DNA of 64,000 nt from an uncultured Bacteroidales bacterium (GTDB taxonomy: Bacteria; Bacteroidota; Bacteroidia; Bacteroidales; CAIXZF01). A program made the translations under genes and the position numbers. Below the pieces are notes generated by a model. It was given only the letters and a program-made list of their open reading frames with translations, made no database searches and had not been told where the DNA came from. The DNA lies in NCBI GenBank assembly GCA_903923925.1, contig CAIXZF010000035.1, forward strand, positions 372,001 through 436,000, in the 5' to 3' direction. Below are positions 28,215-36,579 of this stretch, one piece after another; position 1 is the first letter of the stretch, and each line of letters begins with the position of its first letter.

Positions 28215-29363
28215 CTATTGAAAATACTCTTTCATTCTTCTAAAAAAGCTGCGGTCTTCATTTTTAGGATTTGGTTTAAAATTTTCAGAACTTCCAAGCG
28301 TTTCAAGCATTATTTTCTCTTCTCTACTGAGTAATTGGGGAGTCCAGACATTAATTGTTACAAGTAAATCTCCACGGCCATAACTATTCAGGCTTGGAAG
28401 GCCTTTTCCTTTCAGTCTCAATACCCTTCCACTTTGTGTACCCGGATTTATTTTTACCTTGGCTTTGCCTTCTAATGTTGGAACTTCAATACTGGTACCA
28501 ATAGCAGCATCTGTAAAACTGATGAAATGTTCATAAATCAGATTTGTTCCATCACGTTCAATAAATGGATGCTCTGCTTCTTCAATAAGAATAATAAGGT
28601 CGCCCGGTACACCGCTACGGGGAGCAGCATTACCTTTACCACCCATAGAAAGTTGAATACCTTCACTAACACCTGCCGGTATGCTGATATTTACTATTTC
28701 TTCTCCCTTTACAATTCCGTCGCCGAAGCAGGTATTGCATTTGTCAATAATTACCTGGCCTTCCCCTCCGCAAGCCGGACAAGGTGAAGAAGTTTGCATC
28801 TGACCAAGGAAAGTGTTAGTTACTCTGGTAACCTGACCGCTTCCACCACAACTCGAACAGGTATTGTAGCCGGTTCCGTTTTTAGCACCTGAACCTTTGC
28901 AGGAATTGCAGCCTACATATTTGTTAAGTTTAATCTTTTTATCTATTCCTGTGGAAATTTCTTCAAGAGTTAGTTTTACTTTAACTCTGAGATTACTGCC
29001 TTTATTCACTCTTCGTGTTCTTCCGCCTCTTCCGCCTCCGCCTCCAAATCCACCAAAAGCATTCCCGAAAATGTCGCCGAATTGTGAAAAAATGTCATCC
29101 ATGGACATTCCGCCGCCATATCCTCCATTGAAATTATTCCCCATTCCTGCGTGTCCAAACTGGTCGTAACGACTTCGCTTTTCCGGGTTACTTAAAACCT
29201 CATAGGCTTCTGCAGCTTCTTTAAAATTCTCTTCAGCTTGTTTATCGCCTTCATTTCTATCCGGATGATATTTTAAAGCAAGTTGTCTGTAAGCTTTTTT
29301 AATTTCTGCTTCAGCTGCATTCTTTTGAACGCCTAATATTTCGTAATAATCTCGTTTTGACAC
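28215..29363 (-). CDS. dnaJ: Chaperone DnaJ
   Basis: 382 residues with the full type I layout. The J domain carries YHPDRN, with HPD as the DnaK-stimulating motif. A Gly/Phe-rich linker (about 72-112) follows, then four zinc repeats ([32 protein letters not shown]) and the C-terminal substrate-binding domains. It delivers unfolded clients to DnaK and stimulates its ATPase. It starts 10 bases after grpE, in one operon; dnaK is not in the window. Confidence 0.97.
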   Translation of the reverse strand: MSKRDYYEILGVQKNAAEAEIKKAYRQLALKYHPDRNEGDKQAEENFKEAAEAYEVLSNPEKRSRYDQFGHAGMGNNFNGGYGGGMSMDDIFSQFGDIFGNAFGGFGGGGGRGGRTRRVNKGSNLRVKVKLTLEEISTGIDKKIKLNKYVGCNSCKGSGAKNGTGYNTCSSCGGSGQVTRVTNTFLGQMQTSSPCPACGGEGQVIIDKCNTCFGDGIVKGEEIVNISIPAGVSEGIQLSMGGKGNAAPRSGVPGDLIILIEEAEHPFIERDGTNLIYEHFISFTDAAIGTSIEVPTLEGKAKVKINPGTQSGRVLRLKGKGLPSLNSYGRGDLLVTINVWTPQLLSREEKIMLETLGSSENFKPNPKNEDRSFFRRMKEYFQ

Positions 29364-29373
29364 TTTTGTGAAA

Positions 29374-29982
29374 TTAATTTCCTACAATAACTTTTGCATA
29401 TCTGATCACTTTTCCGCTTAAAAGATATCCTTTTTCAGCCTCATCAATAATTTTGCCTTTAAGGTCTTCTGTAGGCGCAGGGATATTTGTTATGGCTTCA
29501 TGAAAATCTGTATCAAATTCTTTACCAACAGTTTCCATTGATTGAAGTCCTTTCTGTTCCAGAATTGATCTGAATTTTTGTTGAATGAGTCCAAAACCTT
29601 CAATTATAGCATTTACTTCAGAACCTTGTGTAATTGACCGCATAGCCCGATCAAAGTCGTCAAGTACTGGCAAAAGTGCAGTTATAGCTTCCTCTGATGC
29701 ATATTTACTCATTTCAATTTTCTCCTTCAAACTTCTTTTTCTGTAGTTATCGAAGTCAGCAAAGAGTCTTAAGTACTTGTCATTCAATTCAGTTAAACTA
29801 TTCTCAAGCTCAGATTCTCGTGAATCTTTTTTTATCTTTATTTTCTTTGACTTTTTGTCAGTCTCAATTGAATCTGCATCTTCTGCAACTTCCGGGTTCT
29901 CCGAAATAATATCAATATTCTTGTCTTCAGATGTGATTTCGTTTTCCATACCTGTTGTTTTGTCCTTTTTTCTAAAAAACAT
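29374..29982 (-). CDS. grpE: Nucleotide exchange factor GrpE
   Basis: 202 residues. A charged, Lys/Glu-rich N-terminal region (1-60) leads into the long coiled-coil (about 58-110; [17 protein letters not shown]) and the C-terminal beta domain ([19 protein letters not shown]). It releases ADP from DnaK. The start MFFRKK is used; a second Met at residue 12 is possible. It is the first gene of the presumed grpE-dnaJ-ABC operon. No CIRCE element was seen upstream; a short palindrome is present instead (30058-30068). Confidence 0.95.
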   Translation of the reverse strand: MFFRKKDKTTGMENEITSEDKNIDIISENPEVAEDADSIETDKKSKKIKIKKDSRESELENSLTELNDKYLRLFADFDNYRKRSLKEKIEMSKYASEEAITALLPVLDDFDRAMRSITQGSEVNAIIEGFGLIQQKFRSILEQKGLQSMETVGKEFDTDFHEAITNIPAPTEDLKGKIIDEAEKGYLLSGKVIRYAKVIVGN

Positions 29983-30029
29983 AAATTATTTAATAAACTT
30001 AAAGAATAAGTCCTGCGAAAGAAAGCTGA

Positions 30030-30068
30030 ATCAATTACTTTGCCAATCAGGAATGACGACAATTTGTC
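30030..30068 (-). promoter_or_regulatory. Palindrome and sigma-54-like sequence upstream of grpE
   Basis: The perfect palindrome GACAATTTGTC lies at 30058-30068. Just downstream in the direction of grpE, TTGGCAAAGTAATTGAT (about 30046-30030) resembles a -24/-12 element, with GG conserved but GA in place of GC at -12. The spacing to the grpE start is about 48 bases. This is tentative. Confidence 0.25.
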
Positions 30069-30082
30069 ACTTTTACTAAAGC

Positions 30083-30116
30083 AAAAAGGATCCGGGAAGT
30101 CCGGATCCTTTTTTTG
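30083..30116 (-). terminator. Terminator after the TlpA-like gene
   Basis: AAAAAGGATCCGG, loop GAAGT, CCGGATCC and seven T residues. It lies right after the stop at 30120 on the minus strand. The stem is 8 perfect pairs (30088-30095 with 30101-30108). Confidence 0.92.
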
Positions 30117-30119
30117 AGA

Positions 30120-30674
30120 TTATTTTGCCAGCTTCTCCAACTGGTAATGAAGGTCAATGCCCCTTAAATTCTTTGCAATGATAATCCCGTTAGCATCTAT
30201 TAGGAAATTGGAGGGTATAGAATTAACACCATATTTCTGTGATGCCTGATTCTGCCAGCCTTGTAAATCACTTACATGATAAGGCCATTCAAGTTTGTCT
30301 GTTTCAATTGCCTTCAGCCATGGTTCCTTCGTTTTATCGAGTGATACGCTGAAAATTTTAAATCCTTTCGCATCTTTAAATCCTCTTTTTTTAAATTTAT
30401 TCCAGGCTTCAACAACATTTGGATTTTCTTTACGACAGGGGCCACACCAGGATGCCCAAAAATCTATTAAAACAACATTTCCTTTAAGAGAAGACAATTT
30501 TATAGTTTTTCCATCGGTTCCAGCCATTTCGATATCTGGTGCTTTATCACCAACGTTTGTGCCGATTGCTGGTTGAGAACTTGTATTGCCTGTTTGAGCG
30601 AATGCTCCGGATAATTGCTTATTCCACTGGAATGGAATAAAAAACATCATTACGATGATGATTCCTTTTTTCAT
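30120..30674 (-). CDS. TlpA/ResA-type thiol-disulfide oxidoreductase
   Basis: 184 residues from the ATG at 30674. This start is preferred over an upstream one at 30767 because it begins with a signal peptide (MKKGIIIVMMFF...) and avoids overlap with murA. The thioredoxin-like domain (about 42-184) has the active site WCGPC (C77, C80) and a cis-Pro in IPSNFLID. It is probably a periplasmic or membrane-anchored thiol reductant. It lies 22 bases after murA and ends at a terminator. A related but longer protein is encoded at 55314-56435. Confidence 0.9.
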   Translation of the reverse strand: MKKGIIIVMMFFIPFQWNKQLSGAFAQTGNTSSQPAIGTNVGDKAPDIEMAGTDGKTIKLSSLKGNVVLIDFWASWCGPCRKENPNVVEAWNKFKKRGFKDAKGFKIFSVSLDKTKEPWLKAIETDKLEWPYHVSDLQGWQNQASQKYGVNSIPSNFLIDANGIIIAKNLRGIDLHYQLEKLAK

Positions 30675-30696
30675 ATGTACAGAATTTAAAATTTGT

Positions 30697-32004
30697 TTAC
30701 GCTGTTCTAACAATTTCCGCGCCAATTTGTCGCAGACGGGAATCAATTTGCTGATATCCCCTATCAATTTGTTCGATATTGTCTATAATACTTTTTCCCT
30801 GAGCTGATAAAGCTGCGATTAACAAGGAAACTCCTGCTCTGATATCTGGTGAGGACATACGGATACCTCTTAAAGGGTATTGCCGGTTAAGTCCTATTAC
30901 AGTTGCTCTGTGAGGGTCGCAAAGTATAATTTGCGCACCCATGTCGATGAGTTTATCTACAAAAAATAATCTGCTCTCAAACATCTTCTGATGAATGAGA
31001 ACACTCCCCTTTGCCTGAGTTGCAACAACTAAAGCAACACTTATTAAATCAGGTGTGAAGCCTGGCCATGGAGCATCTGAAACGGTCATTATAGACCCAT
31101 CCATAAATGTTTCAACTTCATAAGATTCCTGAGCTGGTATTACTAAATCATCATTTACATGATTAATAATAATACCTAGTCTCCTGAATACTTCCGGAAT
31201 TAATCCTAACTGCTGATATTGAACATTTTTTATAGTAATTTCACTTTGGGTCATTGCAGCAAGACCAATAAAACTTCCAATTTCAATCATATCTGGAAGT
31301 AGCTTGTGGGTTGTACCTTGCAAGGATTCAACACCTTCTATCTGGAGCAGGTTCGAGCCGATGCCATAAATTTTTGCCCCCATGCGTGTAAGCATATTAC
31401 ACAATTGCGAGAGATAGGGTTCACAAGCTGCATTGAATATGGTCGTTTTGCCTTTTGCCATTACGGCAGCCATAACAATATTTGCTGTTCCGGTTACTGA
31501 TGCTTCATCGAGAAGCATATAAGTGCCAGTTAATTCGGAACCTTCAACTTTATACAGTCCTGCTTCCTGATCGGAACTAAATTTAGCACCAAGATTTTGC
31601 AGGCCAATAAAGTGGGTATCAAGTCTGCGTCTCCCAATTTTATCACCACCTGGCTGAGGAATGTATGCTACTTTAAACCGAGCCAGAAGCGGCCCCAATA
31701 TCATTACTGATCCTCTGAGGCTTCCTGCTTTTTTTCTGAAATCAGGAGTTTTGAGATAATCAAGATCAATATGTGATGCCTGGAAAGAGTATTCGCCCGT
31801 ATTGAGGGACTGGATTTTAACGCCTAAATCTCCAAGTAATTCAATTAGTTTATTAACGTCTTGAATATCAGGTATATTTGAAATAACTATTTCTTCTGAA
31901 GTAAGAAGTACTGCACATAATATCTGCAATGCTTCATTTTTTGCTCCCTGTGGATAAATTTCGCCTTTTAGCTTTTTACCGCCAATAATTTCAAATGAAC
32001 TCAT
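30697..32004 (-). CDS. murA: UDP-N-acetylglucosamine 1-carboxyvinyltransferase MurA
   Basis: 435 residues, with the inside-out alpha/beta barrel family pattern throughout (KNEALQI, GRRRLDTH, MEIGSF-like DMIEIGSF, SDAPWPGFTPD). It transfers enolpyruvate from PEP to UDP-GlcNAc, the first committed step of peptidoglycan synthesis. The catalytic loop reads GGDKIG, with D121 where E. coli has Cys115. An Asp there keeps activity and is known from fosfomycin-insensitive MurA enzymes of other bacteria. It follows the DUF4290 gene by 9 bases. Confidence 0.95.
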   Translation of the reverse strand: MSSFEIIGGKKLKGEIYPQGAKNEALQILCAVLLTSEEIVISNIPDIQDVNKLIELLGDLGVKIQSLNTGEYSFQASHIDLDYLKTPDFRKKAGSLRGSVMILGPLLARFKVAYIPQPGGDKIGRRRLDTHFIGLQNLGAKFSSDQEAGLYKVEGSELTGTYMLLDEASVTGTANIVMAAVMAKGKTTIFNAACEPYLSQLCNMLTRMGAKIYGIGSNLLQIEGVESLQGTTHKLLPDMIEIGSFIGLAAMTQSEITIKNVQYQQLGLIPEVFRRLGIIINHVNDDLVIPAQESYEVETFMDGSIMTVSDAPWPGFTPDLISVALVVATQAKGSVLIHQKMFESRLFFVDKLIDMGAQIILCDPHRATVIGLNRQYPLRGIRMSSPDIRAGVSLLIAALSAQGKSIIDNIEQIDRGYQQIDSRLRQIGAEIVRTA

Positions 32005-32013
32005 GGCAAAAGG

Positions 32014-32658
32014 TCAGGAGGGTTTATTCTTTTTGATATTGGTATTTCTGCGCTGATTAAGGTTATTTTCCTTTGGACGCTGAAACTTTTTCTTCTTCGC
32101 ATTTCTGGCAAGAATATCGTTAGTATTATGCAATTTTGCATCATCACTCAGTTTTAGTCTTCCAGCAGATAGTAAATCAAGATGCTCATAAATAAGATCA
32201 TCACTTACTGAATCTCTATTCCAGGTGAGGTATGTTTTCTTCAGGTGATTTGCAATCATCTCTACAAACATCTCTTTCTCTGGACCATCATCAAGTACAG
32301 CCGCTTTTTCAATGATTTTTTCAATATTCTTGCCGTAATGTCCATATCGGAAATTCTTGTCTCTGTAGCTTAATTTTTCGGTGTTAAAAGCTAAAACGTC
32401 GGGACTTGGCATGGGATATGGGCTGTCGACATCAAGTTTAAATTCGGCAATAATATGAAGCTGATCCCAAAGTTTCTGTCTGTAATCACCACTTTCTTTT
32501 ACAGTTGGATTTACCTGGCCCATTACATTTATAATCGCCTTGGCTAGCCTGCTCCGTTTGTCTCTGTCCTCGACAGTAAGCGCATATTCTACCATACTCT
32601 GAACATTCCGTCCATATTCTGAAAGTATGAGCTTACTTCGTGTTGTGTTATAATCCAT
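32014..32658 (-). CDS. DUF4290 family protein
   Basis: 214 residues, recognised as the Bacteroidota-specific DUF4290 family (MDYNTTRSKLILSEYGRN, KLWDQLHIIAEF). It is soluble with no signal peptide, and has a Lys/Asn/Arg-rich tail (KKKKFQRPKENN...). The function is unknown. It is the first gene of a likely operon with murA and the TlpA-like gene; the steady pairing with murA may hint at a cell-envelope role. Confidence 0.85.
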   Translation of the reverse strand: MDYNTTRSKLILSEYGRNVQSMVEYALTVEDRDKRSRLAKAIINVMGQVNPTVKESGDYRQKLWDQLHIIAEFKLDVDSPYPMPSPDVLAFNTEKLSYRDKNFRYGHYGKNIEKIIEKAAVLDDGPEKEMFVEMIANHLKKTYLTWNRDSVSDDLIYEHLDLLSAGRLKLSDDAKLHNTNDILARNAKKKKFQRPKENNLNQRRNTNIKKNKPS

Positions 32659-32730
32659 TATAATGGTATTAGGTATTAATCGTTAAACAGGAAAACAGGA
32701 TAAAGTGTTTTCCAAGCACAAATATTTTGG

Positions 32731-32738
32731 CAAAGTTA
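32731..32738 (-). promoter_or_regulatory. Candidate -7 box upstream of the DUF4290-murA operon
   Basis: TAACTTTG on the minus strand fits TAnnTTTG. No TTG is seen at the usual spacing. The predicted leader is about 65 bases. Confidence 0.35.
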
Positions 32739-32762
32739 ATAAAAAACATAAGGTTTTAAGAT

Positions 32763-35030
32763 TCATTCCTGTTCGATGATCCTGAGTTTTGCAAATCGAA
32801 GCAAAAGTTGTTTCTGACCAACAGATTGAAAAAACACAGTTGCTTTTTTGTTAGGGCCATTTCCTTCTACTGAGATAACTTTTCCCTGGCCAAATTGCTG
32901 ATGTTCAACCTGCATACCGGTTTGAACGGTATTTATATCAGCCTCAACAAAGTCAATTTTACTTTCAGTTTTCTGAATATTCGGTTGAATTGGCTTGAGT
33001 TTTTTTACTGAAGGAGAAGGGTTGTGAACGATTTTACCGGGAAGATCCAAAAATTCACTTTTAATTTCTTCGATAAAACGTGATGGATTTGCCATTACCA
33101 GGTTGCCCCAACGGTAACGGGTTTGGGCATAGGCAAGTGTGAGTTTTTTCATTGCTCTGGTAACTGCGACATAGAAAAGCCTTCTCTCTTCCTCAATTTC
33201 ACTTCTGGAACTTTGTGATAAATAGGAGGGGAAGAGATCTTCTTCGAGACCAACAATATATACGAATGGAAATTCAAGCCCTTTGGCAGAGTGAATGGTC
33301 ATCATGGTAACCCTGTTGGTATCCTCCTTTTTTTCATCAGATTCCAGATCTGTGAGCAGTGAAACTTCCATCAGGAATTCCTCCAGAGTCCTTACCGAAT
33401 TATCATCAGTTTTTATTTCACCTGTATCCTGAACCATTCTGGGAGTATCTCCGAAATCCCGGATTGCATTTAATAATTCCTCAACATTCTCAAGTTTGCT
33501 TATACCCTCAGGGGTTTCGTCGGATTTGATATCCTTGACAATTCCAGATTGGTGCGCGATATAGTAAGCAAGATCGAAAGCACTTTGTGTATGAAGCTGA
33601 ACCTGAAACGATCTGATTTTCGTAATAAATTCGATAATTTTATTGATAGTTCCGCCATTAAGTCCTAAAGAATCGTTTCTGAGATTGAGCAGAAGTTCCC
33701 AAATACTTTTCTCTTTTTCACCAGCGGCAACAATTAATTTATCCGTTGTTGTTGATCCTATTCCTCTTGCTGGAAAATTGATAACCCTCAGCAGGGCTTC
33801 CTGATCCTTTGGGTTTATAGTTAATCTGAAATATGCAATAAGGTCCTTTATTTCCTTTCTTTTATAGAAGGAAAGACCACCATAAATTTTATAGGGGATG
33901 TTAAGCTTACGCAGAGACTCTTCAAAGGATCTTGACTGGGCGTTGGTTCTGTAAAGTATTGCAAAAGCGCTGTTTTCCAACTGATTATTCATCTTGTTTT
34001 CGAAGATGGAATGGGCAACAAGCATGCCTTCTTCCGAATCGCTGGTGGCTTTTAATACGGTGATTTTTGGGCCACTGTCATTATTCGTCCATAAATCTTT
34101 GCGGATCTGGTTTTTATTGTTCTGGATAATTGAGTTCGCCGCTTTTATAATATTCTGAGTAGAGCGGTAATTTTGTTCAAGTTTAAAGATTCTGAAATCA
34201 GGATAATCTTTTTGAAAATTAAAGATGTTCTGGATACTGGCACCACGAAAAGCATAAATGCTCTGGGCATCGTCGCCTACCACGCAGATGTTTTCGTTAT
34301 TGGCTGCCAGCCTTTTAATAATCAGGTATTGGGAGAAATTCGTATCCTGGTACTCATCCACAAGGATATATTTGAATTTTTGCTGGTATTTGTATAGCGC
34401 ATCAGGATTATCTCTAAGGAGGACATTCGTAAAAAAGAGCAGGTCATCGAAATCCATTGCCGACGATTGTCTCAGACGTGCCTGGTAAATCTGGTAAATC
34501 TGACCGGTGAGAGGTTTGTTCGCAGTTTGGTCGTAGGCAACAAGTTCCAGATCATCATTATAGTCCTGAGGCGTCATCAGGTTGGTTTTAGCCAGGGAGA
34601 TTCTATGAAGTACAGCAGCAGGATTATAGGTTTTAGGATCTAGATTCAGCTCTTTGAGGATACTTTTAATTAGGCTTTTGGAATCATCAGAATCATAAAT
34701 TGTAAAGTTTGAAGGAAAGCCGATCTTTTCACTTTCTATCCTGAGAATTTTAGCAAAAATAGAGTGAAAAGTACCCATCCAGACATTTCTGGCATCTGTA
34801 CTATCTACCAAGTGGATAATACGTTCTTTCATTTCACTGGCAGCTTTATTGGTAAATGTAAGTGCAAGAATATTAAATGGTTCCACTCCTTTCTGTATAA
34901 GGTAAGCAACCTTAAATGTAAGGACTCTGGTTTTACCGGAACCAGCCCCGGCTATTACCATTATGGGGCCTTCAGTTGTTTCAACTGCTGCCTTTTGTTC
35001 ATCATTCAACTCCTTCAGAAAATCTTTCAT
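32763..35030 (-). CDS. uvrD: ATP-dependent 3'-5' DNA helicase UvrD/PcrA
   Basis: 755 residues, superfamily 1A. Motifs in order: Q-motif LNDEQKAAV; Walker A GAGSGKT (28-34); Ia TFTNKAASEM; II VDEYQDTN; III VVGDDAQSIYAFRGA; IV EQNYRS; V MTIHSAKGLEFP; VI EEERRLFYVAVTRA. The C-terminal 60 residues contain the Tudor-like patch (HQQFGQGKVISVEG) that contacts RNA polymerase in PcrA/UvrD. It is expected in nucleotide excision repair and transcription-replication conflict resolution. A -7-like TATTTTTG lies at 35055-35048, just before the start. Confidence 0.95.
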   Translation of the reverse strand: MKDFLKELNDEQKAAVETTEGPIMVIAGAGSGKTRVLTFKVAYLIQKGVEPFNILALTFTNKAASEMKERIIHLVDSTDARNVWMGTFHSIFAKILRIESEKIGFPSNFTIYDSDDSKSLIKSILKELNLDPKTYNPAAVLHRISLAKTNLMTPQDYNDDLELVAYDQTANKPLTGQIYQIYQARLRQSSAMDFDDLLFFTNVLLRDNPDALYKYQQKFKYILVDEYQDTNFSQYLIIKRLAANNENICVVGDDAQSIYAFRGASIQNIFNFQKDYPDFRIFKLEQNYRSTQNIIKAANSIIQNNKNQIRKDLWTNNDSGPKITVLKATSDSEEGMLVAHSIFENKMNNQLENSAFAILYRTNAQSRSFEESLRKLNIPYKIYGGLSFYKRKEIKDLIAYFRLTINPKDQEALLRVINFPARGIGSTTTDKLIVAAGEKEKSIWELLLNLRNDSLGLNGGTINKIIEFITKIRSFQVQLHTQSAFDLAYYIAHQSGIVKDIKSDETPEGISKLENVEELLNAIRDFGDTPRMVQDTGEIKTDDNSVRTLEEFLMEVSLLTDLESDEKKEDTNRVTMMTIHSAKGLEFPFVYIVGLEEDLFPSYLSQSSRSEIEEERRLFYVAVTRAMKKLTLAYAQTRYRWGNLVMANPSRFIEEIKSEFLDLPGKIVHNPSPSVKKLKPIQPNIQKTESKIDFVEADINTVQTGMQVEHQQFGQGKVISVEGNGPNKKATVFFQSVGQKQLLLRFAKLRIIEQE

Positions 35031-35290
35031 AGTAAAATTAAGGGAGGCAAAAATACTACTTAATGATGAAAGAGATGGATGGGATAATGGAAATTTGAAA
35101 ATTTGATAATTTGGGAATGCGCCAATCTGGATATGAGATACTGTCTTGAATGGTTAATTTTAGTACATCTCAGAGATCTTTTAATACCATGAACAAGAAA
35201 TTTTGGAATTGTGATATGAGAATAAACAGATCCAAGGTGAATTATTTTCAAAAAAAATACAGGAATATTATTTTGTTACAAAAGTTTATT

Positions 35291-35298
35291 TACCTTTG
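35291..35298 (+). promoter_or_regulatory. Candidate -7 box of an upstream transcript
   Basis: TACCTTTG is a near-ideal Bacteroidota -7 element, followed by CAGTCCC. TTG at 35273-35275 is closer (15 bases) than usual. Transcription would begin near 35305, well upstream of rpsL. Confidence 0.5.
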
Positions 35299-35302
35299 CA
35301 GT

Positions 35303-35530
35303 CCCAAAAATAACAGGTTAGTCCTGTAACTTTTGGAAAGATTGAATGGTAAAAAGCTAAAGAAACCTGATAAAGTGAGACTACTATAGGTTTCAGCGAA
35401 CAAGCTGGTGAAGTTGGACTGCGGGGAAGAAAGGTTGTGTTCGGAGTCTCTCACTAGGCTCAGTTTATCTTTTTCTTTTGTTTTCACCTCTCCATCTGAA
35501 AGGGAGTTTCCTTGTAAAAAAGGAGATGAC
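35303..35530 (+). ncRNA. Possible structured RNA upstream of rpsL
   Basis: This is a non-coding stretch downstream of a strong -7 box, with several helices. A 5' hairpin pairs CCAAAA (35304-35309) with TTTTGG (35331-35336) and ACAGG with CCTGT inside. GAAACCT (35362-35368) can pair with AGGTTTC (35388-35394). GTGAGACT (35375-35382) can instead pair with AGTCTCTCAC (35445-35454). CGAACA (35397-35402) can pair with TGTTCG (35438-35443). The third and second helices exclude each other. It could be a 6S-like RNA, a ribosomal-protein leader or something else; I do not recognise the family. Confidence 0.33.
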
Positions 35531-35572
35531 CACAAATAATGGGATGCAAATTAAAAAAATTCAGTTAATGTA

Positions 35573-35602
35573 TTGTTAATTCGGATTTTAATAGTAATTT
35601 TG
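35573..35602 (+). promoter_or_regulatory. Promoter of the ribosomal protein cluster
   Basis: TTG (35573-35575), 19 bases, then TAATTTTG (35595-35602) matches the Bacteroidota housekeeping consensus exactly. Transcription should begin near 35609, about 40 bases before rpsL. Confidence 0.7.
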
Positions 35603-35649
35603 CGCTCCCTTTTGAAAAGGGTATGAATAATTAAACCAAAAGCCTTAAT

Positions 35650-36057
35650 ATGCCTACGATTCAGCAGTTAGTTCGTAAGGGAAGGAAGAAATTAGTGTAT
35701 AAGAGCAAGGCTCCGGCTCTTGATTCCTGCCCACAACGCAGGGGTGTTTGTACAAGAGTTTACACTACCACACCTAAAAAGCCAAACTCAGCCATGCGTA
35801 AAGTCGCAAGGGTGAGGTTAACCAATGGAAAAGAAGTAAATGCTTACATCCCTGGAGAAGGTCACAATTTACAGGAACACTCTATCGTATTGATCAGGGG
35901 TGGAAGGGTAAAGGATCTGCCAGGAGTAAGATATCACATCATTCGTGGTGCACTTGATACTTCCGGAGTAGAAGGCCGTAACCAACGCCGTTCCAAATAT
36001 GGAACAAAGAGGCCCAAAGCAAAGGTAGCCGGTTCAAAACCAGCTGGAAAGAAATAA
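35650..36057 (+). CDS. rpsL: 30S ribosomal protein S12
   Basis: 135 residues, first gene of the cluster. S12 sits at the decoding centre of the small subunit. The conserved [13 protein letters not shown] and [13 protein letters not shown] blocks are intact. K43 and K88, the positions where streptomycin-resistance changes arise, are the sensitive-type lysines. A near-consensus promoter lies 48 bases upstream, and rpsG follows after 28 bases. Confidence 0.98.
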   Translation: MPTIQQLVRKGRKKLVYKSKAPALDSCPQRRGVCTRVYTTTPKKPNSAMRKVARVRLTNGKEVNAYIPGEGHNLQEHSIVLIRGGRVKDLPGVRYHIIRGALDTSGVEGRNQRRSKYGTKRPKAKVAGSKPAGKK

Positions 36058-36085
36058 GAAACGTAACCTGTAAAATCACAATACC

Positions 36086-36553
36086 ATGAGGAAATCCAGG
36101 CCCAAAAAGCGAATTATTCAGCCTGATCCAACGTTCAATGATGTTTTGGTGACTAAGTTCATCAATAATCTCATGTATAATGGAAAAAAATACCTCGCCT
36201 TCCAGATTTTCTATGATGCCATCAAAATAGTTAGTGAAAAAACTAAGGAAGATGGCCTTGAGGTTTGGAAAAAAGGATTAAATAATGTTACACCTTCAGT
36301 AGAGGTAAGAAGCCGCAGGATCGGTGGGGCAACCTTCCAGATACCTACAGAAATCCGCCCGGGCCGTAAAAGCTCAATCGGAATGAAGGCTCTGATCAAC
36401 TACTCTCGTAAGCGTCACGAAAAATCAATGGCTGGTAAACTTGCTGCTGAGATTATGGCCGCTTATAAGGAAGAAGGTGCAGCTTTTAAGAGAAAAGAAG
36501 ATACTCACAGAATGGCTGAAGCAAATAAAGCCTTCTCTCATTTCAGATTTTAA
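36086..36553 (+). CDS. rpsG: 30S ribosomal protein S7
   Basis: 155 residues, the usual length. It nucleates assembly of the 30S head and lines the exit site. Signatures seen are [14 protein letters not shown] and [18 protein letters not shown]. It lies between rpsL and fusA in the usual str order. Confidence 0.98.
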   Translation: MRKSRPKKRIIQPDPTFNDVLVTKFINNLMYNGKKYLAFQIFYDAIKIVSEKTKEDGLEVWKKGLNNVTPSVEVRSRRIGGATFQIPTEIRPGRKSSIGMKALINYSRKRHEKSMAGKLAAEIMAAYKEEGAAFKRKEDTHRMAEANKAFSHFRF

Positions 36554-36579
36554 TATATAAAGGAGCGATACAAAATCCA

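Noticed and set aside
30675-30767. N-terminal extension of the TlpA-like protein
   Set aside because: It would overlap the end of murA and put the signal peptide in the interior.
35290-35535. Minus-strand frame of 81 codons upstream of rpsL
   Set aside because: It overlaps the possible structured RNA, has no family features, and is not preceded by a promoter on that strand.
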